A DNA stretch of 64,000 nt from Effrenium voratum (GCA_963377175.1 CAUJNA010000591.1:1228423-1292422), one strand, 5' to 3'. Shown: positions 50,747 through 60,949, counted from the first letter of the stretch. Notes: generated by a model not told the origin, from the sequence alone. A program made the numbers and translations.

Positions 50747-51050
50747 CTGCTCTCGGCTGCGATCCTGAGTGCCCCACAGTGTCCCGAGGTACAAAAGCCA
50801 TGTACCCAAATATTGATATAGATCCATAGGTAGTATGTAGCTGACAAACGGGCATGGCTTCCCCCAAATACAAAAGGGTCCGAAAAGGTAGCCACCATAA
50901 TAAACGATCAGAGGTTAACGTGATTGAGAAAGTCTTTGCCTCAAGCACTTGCTGAACTTCATGAATCAACTCTACCTGGGCAAAAAGATCACTGCTGCGT
51001 TCTGGCCATTTGCATTCTGCCCAGGCGCGCCAGCTCTCGTCCACTGGAGC

Positions 51051-51212
51051 CTCCGGAACCTCCATCTCCTTGGGCTGGAAGCCACTCGTCGCATTCGGCG
51101 GCGCGTTCGCGCCCAGGGCGTCGCTCAGCTCCACCGACGGCAGCTCTTCCGGCGCGGAAGCGGAGGCGGCCAGGCGCGCCAGCAGCGCCAAGGCGCTGAG
51201 TGCGTGGGGCAT
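51051..51212 (-). CDS. First exon of an unrecognised gene with signal-peptide-like start
   Basis: Starts at an ATG followed by PHALSALALLARLAASASA, a typical signal peptide with hydrophobic core and small-residue cleavage site, then an acidic segment (PEELPSVELSDALGA). Codons end almost always in G or C. The exon may stop at GTTCCGGAG|GCTCCA (GC donor, after residue 54) or a little later. It lies about 460 bases downstream of the TVP38-family stop on the same strand. An internal exon of another gene (acceptor CACTCAG|CGCC) is the alternative reading. Confidence 0.55.
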
Positions 51213-51672
51213 CGGACGATCTGAGATCCGGGGTCGCGACCCCCGAATTCAGCGGAGTGCCCGGGCTCCGACCCGGGCACCCGCAAAAGACACGGAACTG
51301 CAAGGGGACAGACTGCAGGCAAGCTAAGCCTATAGGCTTCTCTGAGCCAAAGGACTAGCAGCGGAGGAGTCGAACGCAGAAAAAGGCGGAGGAAAGCACG
51401 CTCTTTGGAAGCCGAAACCTACCAGTCGCTGGCTTTGGCACACAGACCCGTGAACCGCGATGCCTGCCGCTTCTACGATTCTTTTTGCGACTCGATTCGC
51501 TTGGCACAATTCGCCTGCAGCACCGTGTTTCACACCGGTGCCACACACAGGCTCCACATCCATCTCCGATTTGGCACGCGCGTCGGCATCCGTGCGCTCG
51601 TGCGAAGCATTTGCTACAAAGAGGTCCCCCAAAGGCACCCCGCGGGCAAAAAAGGTCCCCAGACTGCGCGTC

Positions 51673-51813
51673 TTACGGCTCCTTTCGCACCAAGTGCTCC
51701 GCCTCGTCGCTGGTCATCTCCACGTACTTCCGGTAGGCGTACAAAGAGATGAGGAGGGAGGTGAGGCAGGAGACGGCAAACATCAAGATGTGCTGCCATT
51801 TCATGTCGTACAG
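51673..51813 (-). CDS. TVP38 family, last exon with TAA stop
   Basis: Reads LYDMKWQHILMFAVSCLTSL with helix continuing LISLYAYRKYVEM, then an acidic tail ending LVRKEP and TAA. It supplies the C-terminal membrane helix typical of the family. The acceptor is ATTCCAG|CTG (phase 0); GGGGCAG|AATT eight bases earlier is an alternative. A join to 52532-52633 needs one more exon. Confidence 0.8.
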   Translation of the reverse strand: MYDMKWQHILMFAVSCLTSLLISLYAYRKYVEMTSDEAEHLVRKEP

Positions 51814-54800
51814 CTGGAATTCTGCCCCGTGGTTAAACCTCGGACATCGTGCACTGACGAACAAAGGTCAGGGGGAGCAGGCCCCAATTTTCCGGCGAGT
51901 TCCGCTGACCGCTGAGTCGGCGGGTGTTTCTCTTACCTACCATGCTAGATTCACCGGGCACTCGGTACCCCTGATTGATTTTGGCCAAAGCCAAAGCCGT
52001 CCAGAAGTCGAACGGACTGCCCTGCTTGGGACCTGGAAATAGGCATTCACTTTTGAGGACCTTAAAAAGGGGCGAAAAAGATCAAAAGGCAAGGGTTTGC
52101 TTTGGAGAACTGCTTGAGTCGGAAAAAAGAAACCTCGCCCCTAAAAAGGCCAGGCCGCATTTGCTCCGCGTCTTGCAAGGACACCCCAAGGGACGCGAAG
52201 ATAAAGGACACCCACCTCAGTTCGCGGACAAGTGAAACCTTACCACCTGCCAAACAATCCGACTCGAACCTCAGCTCTAAGGGGCGCAATGTAGCTCTGC
52301 AACGCTAGACACACATGTGTCTGGGATCCGAAACTGGGTTGGCCCTGACTGTTGTGAGGCAACACCTTCTTGGGAAGTTCTAAACAAGGGAAGCCAAAGG
52401 ACGCAGAAAATTACACCCACCGCTTTGGGATGCGGAAAAAATAAAGAAAAAAAGAAGAAACATACATATATATATATATATTGAAAACAAAAACACACAC
52501 ACACACACACCAGGTGCCAGCTCCGAGGCGCAGGGAGTGAGGCAGCGCCGCCACCAGCAGCTTCCAGGTCTCCACCTGCAGCGTGGTGGGCGCGTAGTTC
52601 CGCAGCCAGATGGGGATGAAGAGGAAGCGGAACCTCCACGCGTCCAACGCCGAGAAAGACGACTGGTGAAACCGGAAGTGCGCGGTTGCGGGCGGGAAGC
52701 CCATGGTCAACGCGAGAAGTGCGCGTCAGCGAAACGGAGCCACAAGCACCAAATAATGAATGTTGACCCCGGATTCATCAACCGCAATTAATTAATATGG
52801 GGGTGTCCCTGGTTTTAGTGGCGATTCATCACTTTTGGAGGGAAACACCCCCAATTGATAAACCGGGGTTTATTAATCCGGGTTCAACATTAGAAAGAAA
52901 GAAAGCAAAGCAAGGCAAAAAAGCAAACAAGCCGCCAAAAACGGACAAGCAAACACGCGAAGCAAAATAAGCAAGCCAACCAAACAAACCAAACCAAACC
53001 AAACAAGAACCAACACAAACAACCCAGAAAAAACACCAACCCCCTGTTTTTCCACGCCAAACATGAAAAAACACGCCACCCGCCGCGGTTTCGCGGTTTT
53101 CCTCTTTTTATTCAAAAGAAAAAACGGGTTTGCTCTTGTTCTTCAAAAAGAAACACCCCCCCCAAAAAAAAAAAAAACAGATGCCCCCACGCCCGTTGCG
53201 CATGCGAGGCGCAGGATCAGAACCTCCAAGGAATCCTCCGCCCGCTCCAGGCACTTCAACGCCTTCATCGGGCCCGGGAACGTGGCCTCGTACTCCGCCA
53301 GCCACCGCCGGATGGGCTCCCTCAGCCTCGGGTCCCGCGAATTTTCTTCGCTCGGGATGGGGGAAAGCCAGCTGCGGGCTACAGGGGGATCGAGATTCCG
53401 CGAAGGGTAATCAAATGAGCATGGGTGACGTGGGGGCCATGTGTTGGAAATTCCGAACTTTTGGGGTGTGGCTTTCCAACCCATGGCTATTTTATGCAAA
53501 GGACCTTTTTAGCAACCCCCACATCATACTGTGGATGGACGAAATCCTGCACCATCTGAGAAACCCTAGAATGATTCGATTCCCCTGTAAATACCAACAA
53601 ACGTAATGGTTTTCCTATTGTTTCCAAGTGGTGCGAAATGGATTTCGTCCATCCACAGTATGGCTCTGTAGGGGTCTTCCAGTCCGAAGGACAGTCTTTC
53701 TCGAAGATCTAAGCCTCATCAGCTGCGCGGACGCGAAGAGCCCATCACTCTGCTTTCGTTCCGGTTGGCCGGTTGGACTTTGGGCTCGGAAAACCGAGCA
53801 GAAACTGGCCATGTTGTTTCACCGTGTCTATGCCAAACCTGCCCAAGGAGTGCCGAGAGCTCCAAATGTGTTGGGCCCCATTTGAAGACACACAGGGATC
53901 CCAAACCATGTTCTTGAAGATCGATGGCTTGAGCGGGATTGCTTGTGTGAGAAGCAACGATCTGCAGCCCTTGACTTGGTGAATCCTTCAATCTTATTCC
54001 CAACATATTGGTGGCACATCCATGCCCTGGAGCATGCTTGTTACGATAGGAAGGTTTCCCACTTACAGCCACCTCGAAATCTTCTTGCCTCTTCTCAACT
54101 GTGATTCATCTAGGTTCTGGCAGCTTTCAAGTGCCGATCCCAGTCCCAATCTCAACATCATCATTTACCTGGGGTAGTGGTTTTGGTGGGTGTGGTGGGT
54201 GGGTGGGTGGTGGGTGGTGGGTGGTGGGTGGGTGGGTGGTGGGTGGTGGGTGGTGGGTGGTGGGTGGTGGGTGGTGGGTGGTGGGTGGTGGCGTGGTGGC
54301 GTGGTGGGGCGTGGTGGGTGGTGGGTGGTGGCGTGGTGGTGTGGTGGTGTGGTGGCGTGGTGCCGTGGTGGCGTGGTGGCATGGTGGCGTGGTGGGGCGT
54401 GGTGGCGTGGTGGCGTGGTGCGTGGTGGGTGGTGGGTGGTGGGTGGGTGGGTGGTGGGTGGGTGGTGGGTGGTGGGTGGGTGGGTGGTGGGTGGTGGGTG
54501 GTGGGTGGTGGGTGGGTGGGTGGTGGGTGGTGGGTGGTGGGTGGGTGGGTGGTGGGTGGTGGGTGGTGGGTGGGTGGTGGGTGGTGGCGTGGTGGGGTGG
54601 TGGGTGGTGGGGCGTGGTGGGTGGTGGGTGGTGGCGTGGTGGCGTGGTGGCGTGGTGGCATGGTGCCGTGGTGGCGTGGTGGCGTGGTGGCGTGGTGGGG
54701 CGTGGTGGCGTGGTGCGTGGTGGCGTGGTGGCGTGGTGGCGTGGTGGCGTGGTGGCGTGGTGGGGTGGTGGGATGGTGGGATGGCGGTGGTGGGTGGTTG

Positions 54801-56936
54801 GTGGTGGTGTCGGTGATTGGGGGCTCAGTGTTCTCAGTTCCGTACAAGACCTTCGAATCAAAATTGCCCCGTGACAGCTGAGCATGGTTGGCTCCTGGTT
54901 CATTGCCACCGGGTTGCTTGCCACATGGGGTCAGGACAAGGCATTCGGACTCAATCCGGGGCCCTTTGGGATGGCACCCATTTGCTTGAGGTATCCGACG
55001 CTCTAGCGAGGGCAAGGATCCCATTGCAACCATTGATGTCCATGGGAGCCGCACCCATTGACTTTTGGTACCTGATCAAGCCTCTAGGCTTGACGACTCG
55101 AACCTGCTAATATAAACATCCCCATCTCTACATGCGGGGGTTCCCATTGAACCTTTGCGCCGGGTTGGTGTCAACAGGATTCCCACGCGCAAATTAGGTG
55201 GGCTTTCCTTTCAAACCAATCCCAAAAAAGAAACTTGTGTACCTGAAAACAGTGGCTTACCGAGAAACCACCCCCCACCATCCTCAAAATGACCCTGAAA
55301 ACGGTGGGTTTCAATGAGAAAACCACCCCCCTCCCCCCAGTCTCCCCCCCGGTCTCCCCCCACCACTTGGTTGACGCTGGAAGGGGAGCAAGAATTATTT
55401 GTTTTAGCAGTGAAGTGGTTGGATTTCAACCACTAAACCGCAAATCAGCAAGAACGTAAAACGTGTCCCAACAACAACCCCCCCTCCCCCCCTCCCACCC
55501 TCCCCCTCGTCCCCCCCAAAACAAAAAAAAAACACGCCCCCGCTCTCAGGCGCAAGGTCTCGCCCAGCAGGGTGCTCACCGCCGCCGCCCCATAGAGCGC
55601 CAGGAAGTTCAGCGCCGTGCCGTAGCCCAGACCTCGGGCTCCAGCTCTGAGCTCGCTCGATCCGCGGCTCGCGCAGCTCAGATGCCCACTGGCCAGAGGA
55701 AAAACAGAAAACATCGGCGTCCTTTCTTGGCTGGCGGACTTTCAAGGGAAACCCTTCCCCCCCCCCAAAAAAAAGGGGGGAAAAAGGGCACCACTGGGCC
55801 ACTGGGCCAATGACCCGGGAGGAGAAAAATTGAAAAGCCCATCCCCGACGGAGGGCTGCGAAGAATGTCGCAATGTTCGCACGGTGAAATGAACCCATGG
55901 TGGAAACCGCTGTTTGTGTATGTATTTCCAGGGGAATTGTATCATTCCATGGATTCTGAACGGTGTTGTGATGGATGTTGTCCACCCACACTATGGTGTC
56001 CTTTGAGGGAATCCTCAGGTGCATGTCCTCCTTCCCTACCGCAAGTCTTGTCTACCGGGAGGGAGGGGAAGATGTTAAGCCTCTGGCTTGGGCAACGCCT
56101 CCATGTTCGAGGGCTACCCAGTGCGAATGCAGATGTTTATTTTATTAAACAAAAGAAGGAGAAAAAAAACATTGGAAACGACGCCTCGATGTACCAAAGT
56201 GTTGCGATTGGACTGGGTTTGCGACTAGTGTGTAGGGAATGATGGCAAACACAAGTCAACGACTCATTTTTGCGGGGTCCCACAAACCTAGTCTCATGAC
56301 CGATGTTCAATGTGTTTTCTTAGGTCGGACCCCCACAGAAATGCGGGTGTCCTTTTTGGTTTCCCTTTAAAACCAAAAGGGGGTACCAACTCAAACTGGG
56401 GTCAATTTTCCTTGCATCCAGAGATCTTGGTGAGCAACCCTGGCGAGTGTCGTCCCCTTTTCAACACTACATGGTGTTGGTTGACCCTTGCTTACGCCCA
56501 CAGACAACAGTTCTTCTTTGTTGCCCAGGCGCGACAATGTTGATTGTCCCCCTGGCTTCTTGTGGAAAATCTGACTTCTCCCCCCTCATCCAAAATGAAA
56601 CGGTAGACTGGCTGCCGAGACCTTTGTCAGTTGAGTCACGCAATGTGTCGCGTCACGGCGTCTCTTCGAGCTGAGGCCCCTGCCGAACATAAGTCCTGAT
56701 GCGATACAAAGCGCTTGCCACATCGGCAGCATGAGCACAATGGAGATGAGCAGAACCAAGGCCCAGCCAATGAACCAGCCCCAGCCAGGATCATCCGGTA
56801 ACATCCTCAAGGCTTCTGCCAGCAGAGTTGTTGGGCCAACAGCATACACGATGATGGATGCCACCGCCGCAGTGCCCACGCACGCGAGAATCGATGCATA
56901 TTGGCACGCGCGGTTCTCTTCATGCATCCACGACAT
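51673..56936 (-). CDS. TVP38/TMEM64 (DedA-like) family membrane protein
   Basis: Exons in transcript order: 56684-56915 (or from ATG at 56936), 55554-55632, 53213-53326, 52532-52633, (gap), 51673-51813. Joined they give a SNARE-associated (VTT/DedA) domain: LPMWQALCIASGLMFGG, LGYGTALNFLALYGAA, a charged helix with REPIRRWLAEY, then the re-entrant-loop motif RFLFIPIWLRNYA, and a final transmembrane helix. The family acts in Golgi/ER membranes, in autophagy and vesicle traffic, or as lipid scramblases. Joins 1-4 are exactly in phase; the donors TTCG|GCAGGG, CCTT|GCGCCT, TCCT|GCGCCT and CCCT|GCGCCT are all GC. The N-terminus and one short exon between 52532 and 51821 are unresolved. Confidence 0.9.
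52461..52511. repeat. TA and CA microsatellites
   Basis: TATATATA then (CA) about ten units, starting about 20 bases beyond the donor of exon 52532-52633. Confidence 0.9.
52532..52633 (-). CDS. TVP38 family exon: RFLFIPIWLRNYA motif
   Basis: Reads FRFLFIPIWLRNYAPTTLQ then VETWKLLVAALPHS. It corresponds to the conserved R-x-x-P-x-x-P-(F/W)-x-L-N-Y segment and following helix of the SNARE-associated domain. The acceptor is CGTGGAG|GTTC; its single base completes the Leu codon of 53213-53326. The donor is CTCCCT|GCGCCT. Confidence 0.9.
52759..52891. mobile_element. MITE-like foldback element M3, best copy
   Basis: AATGTTGACCCCGGATTCAT at left and TTAATCCGGGTTCAACATT at right. Inner matches GGGTGT / ACACCC continue the fold. 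It lies in an intron of the TVP38-family gene. Confidence 0.85.
53213..53326 (-). CDS. TVP38 family exon: charged helix
   Basis: Reads LREPIRRWLAEYEATFPGP, then MKALKCLERAEDSLEVLI. In the family an R-x-x-(V/I)-x-x-W-L helix precedes the conserved LLLRL…P loop. The acceptor is ACCCGAG|GCTG, the donor is GATCCT|GCGCCT. Both flanking joins keep phase and restore family spacing. Confidence 0.92.
54178..54830. repeat. G-rich GGTGGTGGGT / GGCGTGGTGG minisatellite
   Basis: About 650 bases with the plus strand almost free of A and C apart from the CGTGG units; alternating blocks of GGTGGTGGGT and GTGGCGTGGTGG. Many G3/G2 runs give G-quadruplex potential on the plus strand. Frames of up to 297 codons (His-Pro-Thr or Gly-Trp-Val) are artefacts. 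It lies in an intron of the TVP38-family gene, with the C-rich strand as sense. Confidence 0.95.
55366..55480 (+). mobile_element. SINE-like element S1, full copy
   Basis: Runs from CTTGGTTGACGCTGGAAGGG through GCAGTGAAGTGG and CCACTAAACCGCAAATCAGC to GTCCCAACAACAACC. Confidence 0.72.
55554..55632 (-). CDS. TVP38 family exon: GA-rich membrane segment
   Basis: Reads LGYGTALNFLALYGAAAV then STLLGET. This is the small-residue membrane segment (G-x-x-x-G-A/G-x-x…LG) after the first conserved loop of the SNARE-associated domain. The acceptor is GCCCGAG|GTCTG, completing a Gly codon with the last base of the previous exon; the donor is ACCTT|GCGCCT. Confidence 0.92.
56684..56915 (-). CDS. TVP38 family exon: first two membrane segments
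   Basis: Contains a hydrophobic helix (ILACVGTAAVASIIVYAVG), a short loop with LPDDPGWGW and a second helix ending LPMWQALCIASGLMFG, the family's first conserved motif. The donor is GTTCG|GCAGGG. The right end is either an acceptor (GAAGAG|AAC) or an initiator ATG at 56934-56936 in the same frame; a short N-terminus and no separate targeting signal would follow from the latter. Confidence 0.88.
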
Positions 56937-58889
56937 CAACGCCGAGCTCCTGGCGTCGTGTCGCTACATTGGCATGTGCGAGCTGAACCCAAACAGCTCT
57001 GCCTCGGCGAGCCCATGTGCAAACCTCATTCGCAAACATGCTTGGCCAGGTGTGGGCCAAAACAATGCAACGCCTCCAAGTTTTGCAGGATCTCCGGCCC
57101 TTGGCAAACTGGAAACAGGTCATGTCTCCTCGTGGCTCGCCCTCCATCGAAAAGCCGAAAATCCGCCCAAGGCGGGTACTTTTTGTCACCACCGAAGCAC
57201 AGTTGCCCGCAATGCAATCTGCAGTTAAACATGCGAGCGTCAAGTTAATTAGTGTGTTTTTCAGGATCCTGACTCTTCTGTCGCACACGGCCAGCTGCAA
57301 CAGACACTGAACATATCCGGGCTGAGTGCTTCACCGTGCAGAGTCTCGGGCCCTTCGGACACGCATAGCACATTAAGCTTGGCACCGAGTCGCACGGTGA
57401 GACTGGAATTGGTCACCATGCCTCACATCCTTCTCCAGAAGCAATGACTTCATTGGGAGGCTTCCCTTGGGATTGAAACACCGTCAAGTTCGTACGGCCC
57501 AATGGGTCGTTGGAGATGTGACTGTCTTTGAGATGTACCTGTACATCAGCAATGGTCATGAATCAGACCATGGCAACACAATGGGTCCAAGCAACGGCAC
57601 GATTCTTGCGGTTCTGAAGCGGCGACTCGGTGCACGGGACAACGGGTACCACAGCGCCGTCCCATGCCGGATCGGATTCTGCACGGCGAGAGATCGCTGA
57701 AAGTCTGAGTCTATCCATCATGCCTTTGAACAGGTTTATGCCTCTGCCTGTTTATGGCCAAGAGACGGACACTACCCCGCCCTGAAGAGATTCGGTGGCC
57801 CCGTGTCAATTCCCAGCGACTCACTCAGGCCTGGCAAAAAGCGGCCAGCGCTTACGTTCGCGAAACGTAACAAGCTGCGGACTCACAATAGAATAGTTTT
57901 AGAAGGGGTGCTTCGAAGGGTGAGAGTATGTCTGAGACTAGGTGCTTCCAAATATCTATCCTCGCACAATTTGAACAGCGAGGCAAAAGTGAGGGTAAGT
58001 TTACTGGCCCGGAACGGCTTGGTTTTGATCAAGGCCTCAGAAAAACCAGTGGATTGTTTAGGCCCGAAAGTCAACGTTATTGACATGATGATTCTACCCA
58101 AATTAGCCCAACAAGTATCCCTGCCCGAACTTCCTTCAGAGCCCCAGAACCCAATCGGAACCCGGGCTTGGGAAAAACCATGAACCGACCCTGTCCGCTT
58201 GAAACGGCAGTTCTTATTGGGAAAAGGGGATGTGCAAAGAAGTGTCACCATCTTAAAGGGTTTTCCCAAAAAAAAAATGAACCCGAATTCTGAAAAGAGC
58301 AGGCAATCAGAAGCGAGTCTGGAGATCTCAACCTAAAGCCCCCTTTCGACGGCAAATTGTTTCCCCTATTGTTGTCTCGAATTCAGGTTCGCTAGTGGCC
58401 CAAGCACAGACTCCCAAGTTGGGCATTCAACCAAGTGGCTGCCCAAGTCTTTGATTCATGTTGACCCCTGAGCAACGCTCAGTTACTAGTCAGGTCCTCT
58501 TCAGCAGCTTTCATACTGACTTTTTTGACGCTGCATTCATCGGCTGTCAAAACTGGAAGGATGAAACCGCGCTGTTCAGAGAGGATTGGAATTCCAAGCC
58601 TGGTTTCCTTAAGCCTCTTACAACAACGCTACGAAGGGAAAGAACGCCTTGGGAACTACCCTGTGTCCCTTTGAATGCCTTTACTCATTTAGAGGACCCA
58701 AAGGCCCGTGTCATAAGGGAGGCATTCGCAACCGATGCATCCCTGAACAATTTGCGGTGGCCTGGAAAAATCTACGCTAGAAAAATGACGAGAATCTCGA
58801 ACCAGTAGAATCCAGGCTTCAATTTTCTGCTAAGGCTTTTTTGATTGGAATACCAGAACCTTGGCTCTTGCAAGTTGACATCTAGTTCT

Positions 58890-59455
58890 TATCAACCCGA
58901 CTGAACGCGAGATGATGCCTTGGCCACTGCACACTTCCAGCCCGCCTCGCCTTGCCCTTTGCTTTCGCCTCGCAAAAAACAGCCGTGCGGGCGAGACAAG
59001 CACATAGACCCTTTTCCATCAACCGATACGGTGAAACGAGAGGCTTTCCACAGGATGTTTTCCTGAGGCACGGGAGCCCTGAGGTCTTGCCTGGTTTGGA
59101 TTTGTTTTGAACATCGAAGGTTGGGTTCAGGGCCAGACCCAATCTGCAGAAACCCAGTGGTGCACACCAGTAAAAAGGACGGGCCTGCAACACGAGGCCT
59201 ACTCATGGGCTCAGGCCCCCTTTGGCTCAAGAAGGGACACCAAGCAAAACGGCCTCTCTTTTTTCGGGCGTCGCCGATTTTGAGAAGTGAAGCACACACG
59301 TTCTGTTTGTTTTCTTCGCTGACACCTTGCGAATGCGACAAGGAGCATGGGATTTTCGATTGGGCCTTGTGGAAGTTTATGCTTGTTCGTTCAGCTATGA
59401 TGCCGTGCTGACCCCAAATCAGCAAACAGCGCTGAGAAGTGGGGTGGAGCACCAA
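58890..59455 (-). other. Unassigned 187-codon open frame
   Basis: Minus-strand frame from 59455 to 58892 with balanced composition (no simple repeat), but without the G/C third-position bias of the confirmed exons and without a domain I recognise. Overlapped by a 96-codon plus-strand frame (59121-59411). Probably non-coding; kept because it is long for this window. Confidence 0.2.
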
Positions 59456-59627
59456 GGGTTTCGTTTCGCCGCACGCCCCGAGCCCAGCGCAGTTAATGGG
59501 CCATGAATGTGAAGCTTACTCACGGAATCGCTGAAATGATGAACAGTTGCAGGTCCTGGCATTGGCTTAAAAGCTCGATGGATTCACTTCCAGGGAACAT
59601 GCAAACTCCCAACCTACCAAAATACAC

Positions 59628-59652
59628 CTATATTGTGAACACCACAATATAG
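59628..59652. other. Perfect 10-base stem-loop
   Basis: CTATATTGTG, loop AACAC, CACAATATAG. No T-run after it that would suggest a bacterial-type terminator. Confidence 0.7.
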
Positions 59653-60280
59653 ATTCCAGCATGTTGAAAGTTGTCATGGCCTGAACATTACAGAAGCAGC
59701 AGGGAATGAATCTTCGAACAACGCGGCCTCCAAAGTAGCTGATATTCGGCTGTCCCATGCGCCAGTTCACACAGATACCTCGGAACTCTACTACGTTTTC
59801 GCTATGTTCCAGAACACCGGAGCCCTCCGGATCTCCACTGGATCACCAACGAGTTACAGGTCGCTCTGAGCAAAGCGCTGACGCTTTGGTTGCCCCCGTT
59901 CGCTTGAACTGCCAGATTACCTAATATGGCTGAAGAACCCCAAGCGATCGCTGGTGGGGAGCACAACTCAACTGAATATCCGTGACGTTCGGCCAACATA
60001 AGCCAAAGGCTTCTGCCGGTGTTCGCCCGCAACGGCAAATGATGTGAAACGCCCACGCCTTCGCTTTGGCGGCAGCCTTCGCCTGTCAACTCTTAGTTGC
60101 TTCGGTGGTTCATGCAGGCGAACTGTCTTGATGCGATAAACTTCCCGCCGGCGGGGGATTGCTCGCCACACAGGCAACCCAAAAATCGTCTGGTGTCCCT
60201 TTTGTAAATTCTTAACGGGGTTTCCCAAGTTAAGAAACTGAATCAGACAGCTGGAGAGCCCAGAGTCTGCGGGGCCCCAC

Positions 60281-60348
60281 CTGCTTCAGGGCCTCCTTAG
60301 CCTGAGTGCGCAGGTACGTTCTGCGCTGCCACATCTGGCTGACCGCAT
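60281..60348 (-). CDS. Candidate exon, gene unknown (upstream of TVP38 gene)
   Basis: Reads AVSQMWQRRTYLRTQAK, then EALKQ, with nearly every codon ending in G or C. The acceptor is TCCCCCAG|ATGCG; the donor is AAGCAG|GTGGGG (GT) or AAGGAG|GCCCTG (GC). A basic, helical segment that could be the cytosolic N-terminus of the TVP38-family protein, or a different gene. Confidence 0.55.
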
Positions 60349-60578
60349 CTGGGGGACGCTCTCTTTGTTTTTCAGAGTTAGCACCCTCCGGGTTGATTGA
60401 AATCTGCTGTTGGGAGATTTGTGTCATTTGCGCTTCAATGTTAAGAACGACTCAAGTTCACGGTTGGTGATGTTCGGAGAAAAAAATCGACGAGCCCGTT
60501 TGCCAGACTCCAAGTTGCGTGAATCCTCTTGGCTTCTTTCAAGCCCAATCCACAAAGGGCCAACCACTTGGACCCAAA

Positions 60579-60682
60579 TGGGTATGGGTCAAAATTAAAC
60601 CACCAGGGAACCGCAAGTTTTAGCTCATGTTTCCATTTACCAGGGTTCTATATTGGGTACCTATTTTTGACCCACACCCAAC
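60579..60682. mobile_element. MITE-like element M1, best-defined ends
   Basis: TGGGTATGGGTCAAAAT at left and ATTTTTGACCCACACCCA at right; terminal inverted repeat of about 16 bases with two mismatches. Confidence 0.8.
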
Positions 60683-60827
60683 TGATTCTACCCCTGTGAC
60701 TGAACCGCCCCTGAATAGAAGAGGCAATCACTCCCAAATCCCAGCTGTGGAGAAATTCTGCTATGTTTGATGGTTTGGGCATAGTCATGACAAAGCTTGC
60801 GAACAACGCCTTCGAATGGACCCCACA

Positions 60828-60925
60828 AGGGAGTGGGCGGGCGGGGGTGGGTGGGGGATAGGTGGGGGATAGGTGGGGGATAGGTGGGGGAGGGGTGGGG
60901 GTGGGAAGGGGGGGAGGGAATAGCG
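60828..60925. repeat. GGGGGATAGGTG tandem repeat and G-rich tract
   Basis: Four GGTGGGGGATA units followed by G-rich sequence with few C or T. Confidence 0.88.
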
Positions 60926-60949
60926 CTATGTCACATCTGCAAAGAAATG

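Noticed and set aside
54101..55054. Gly/Trp/Val and His/Pro/Thr frames of 206-297 codons
   Set aside because: Translation of a G-rich minisatellite; frames are open on both strands for the same reason.
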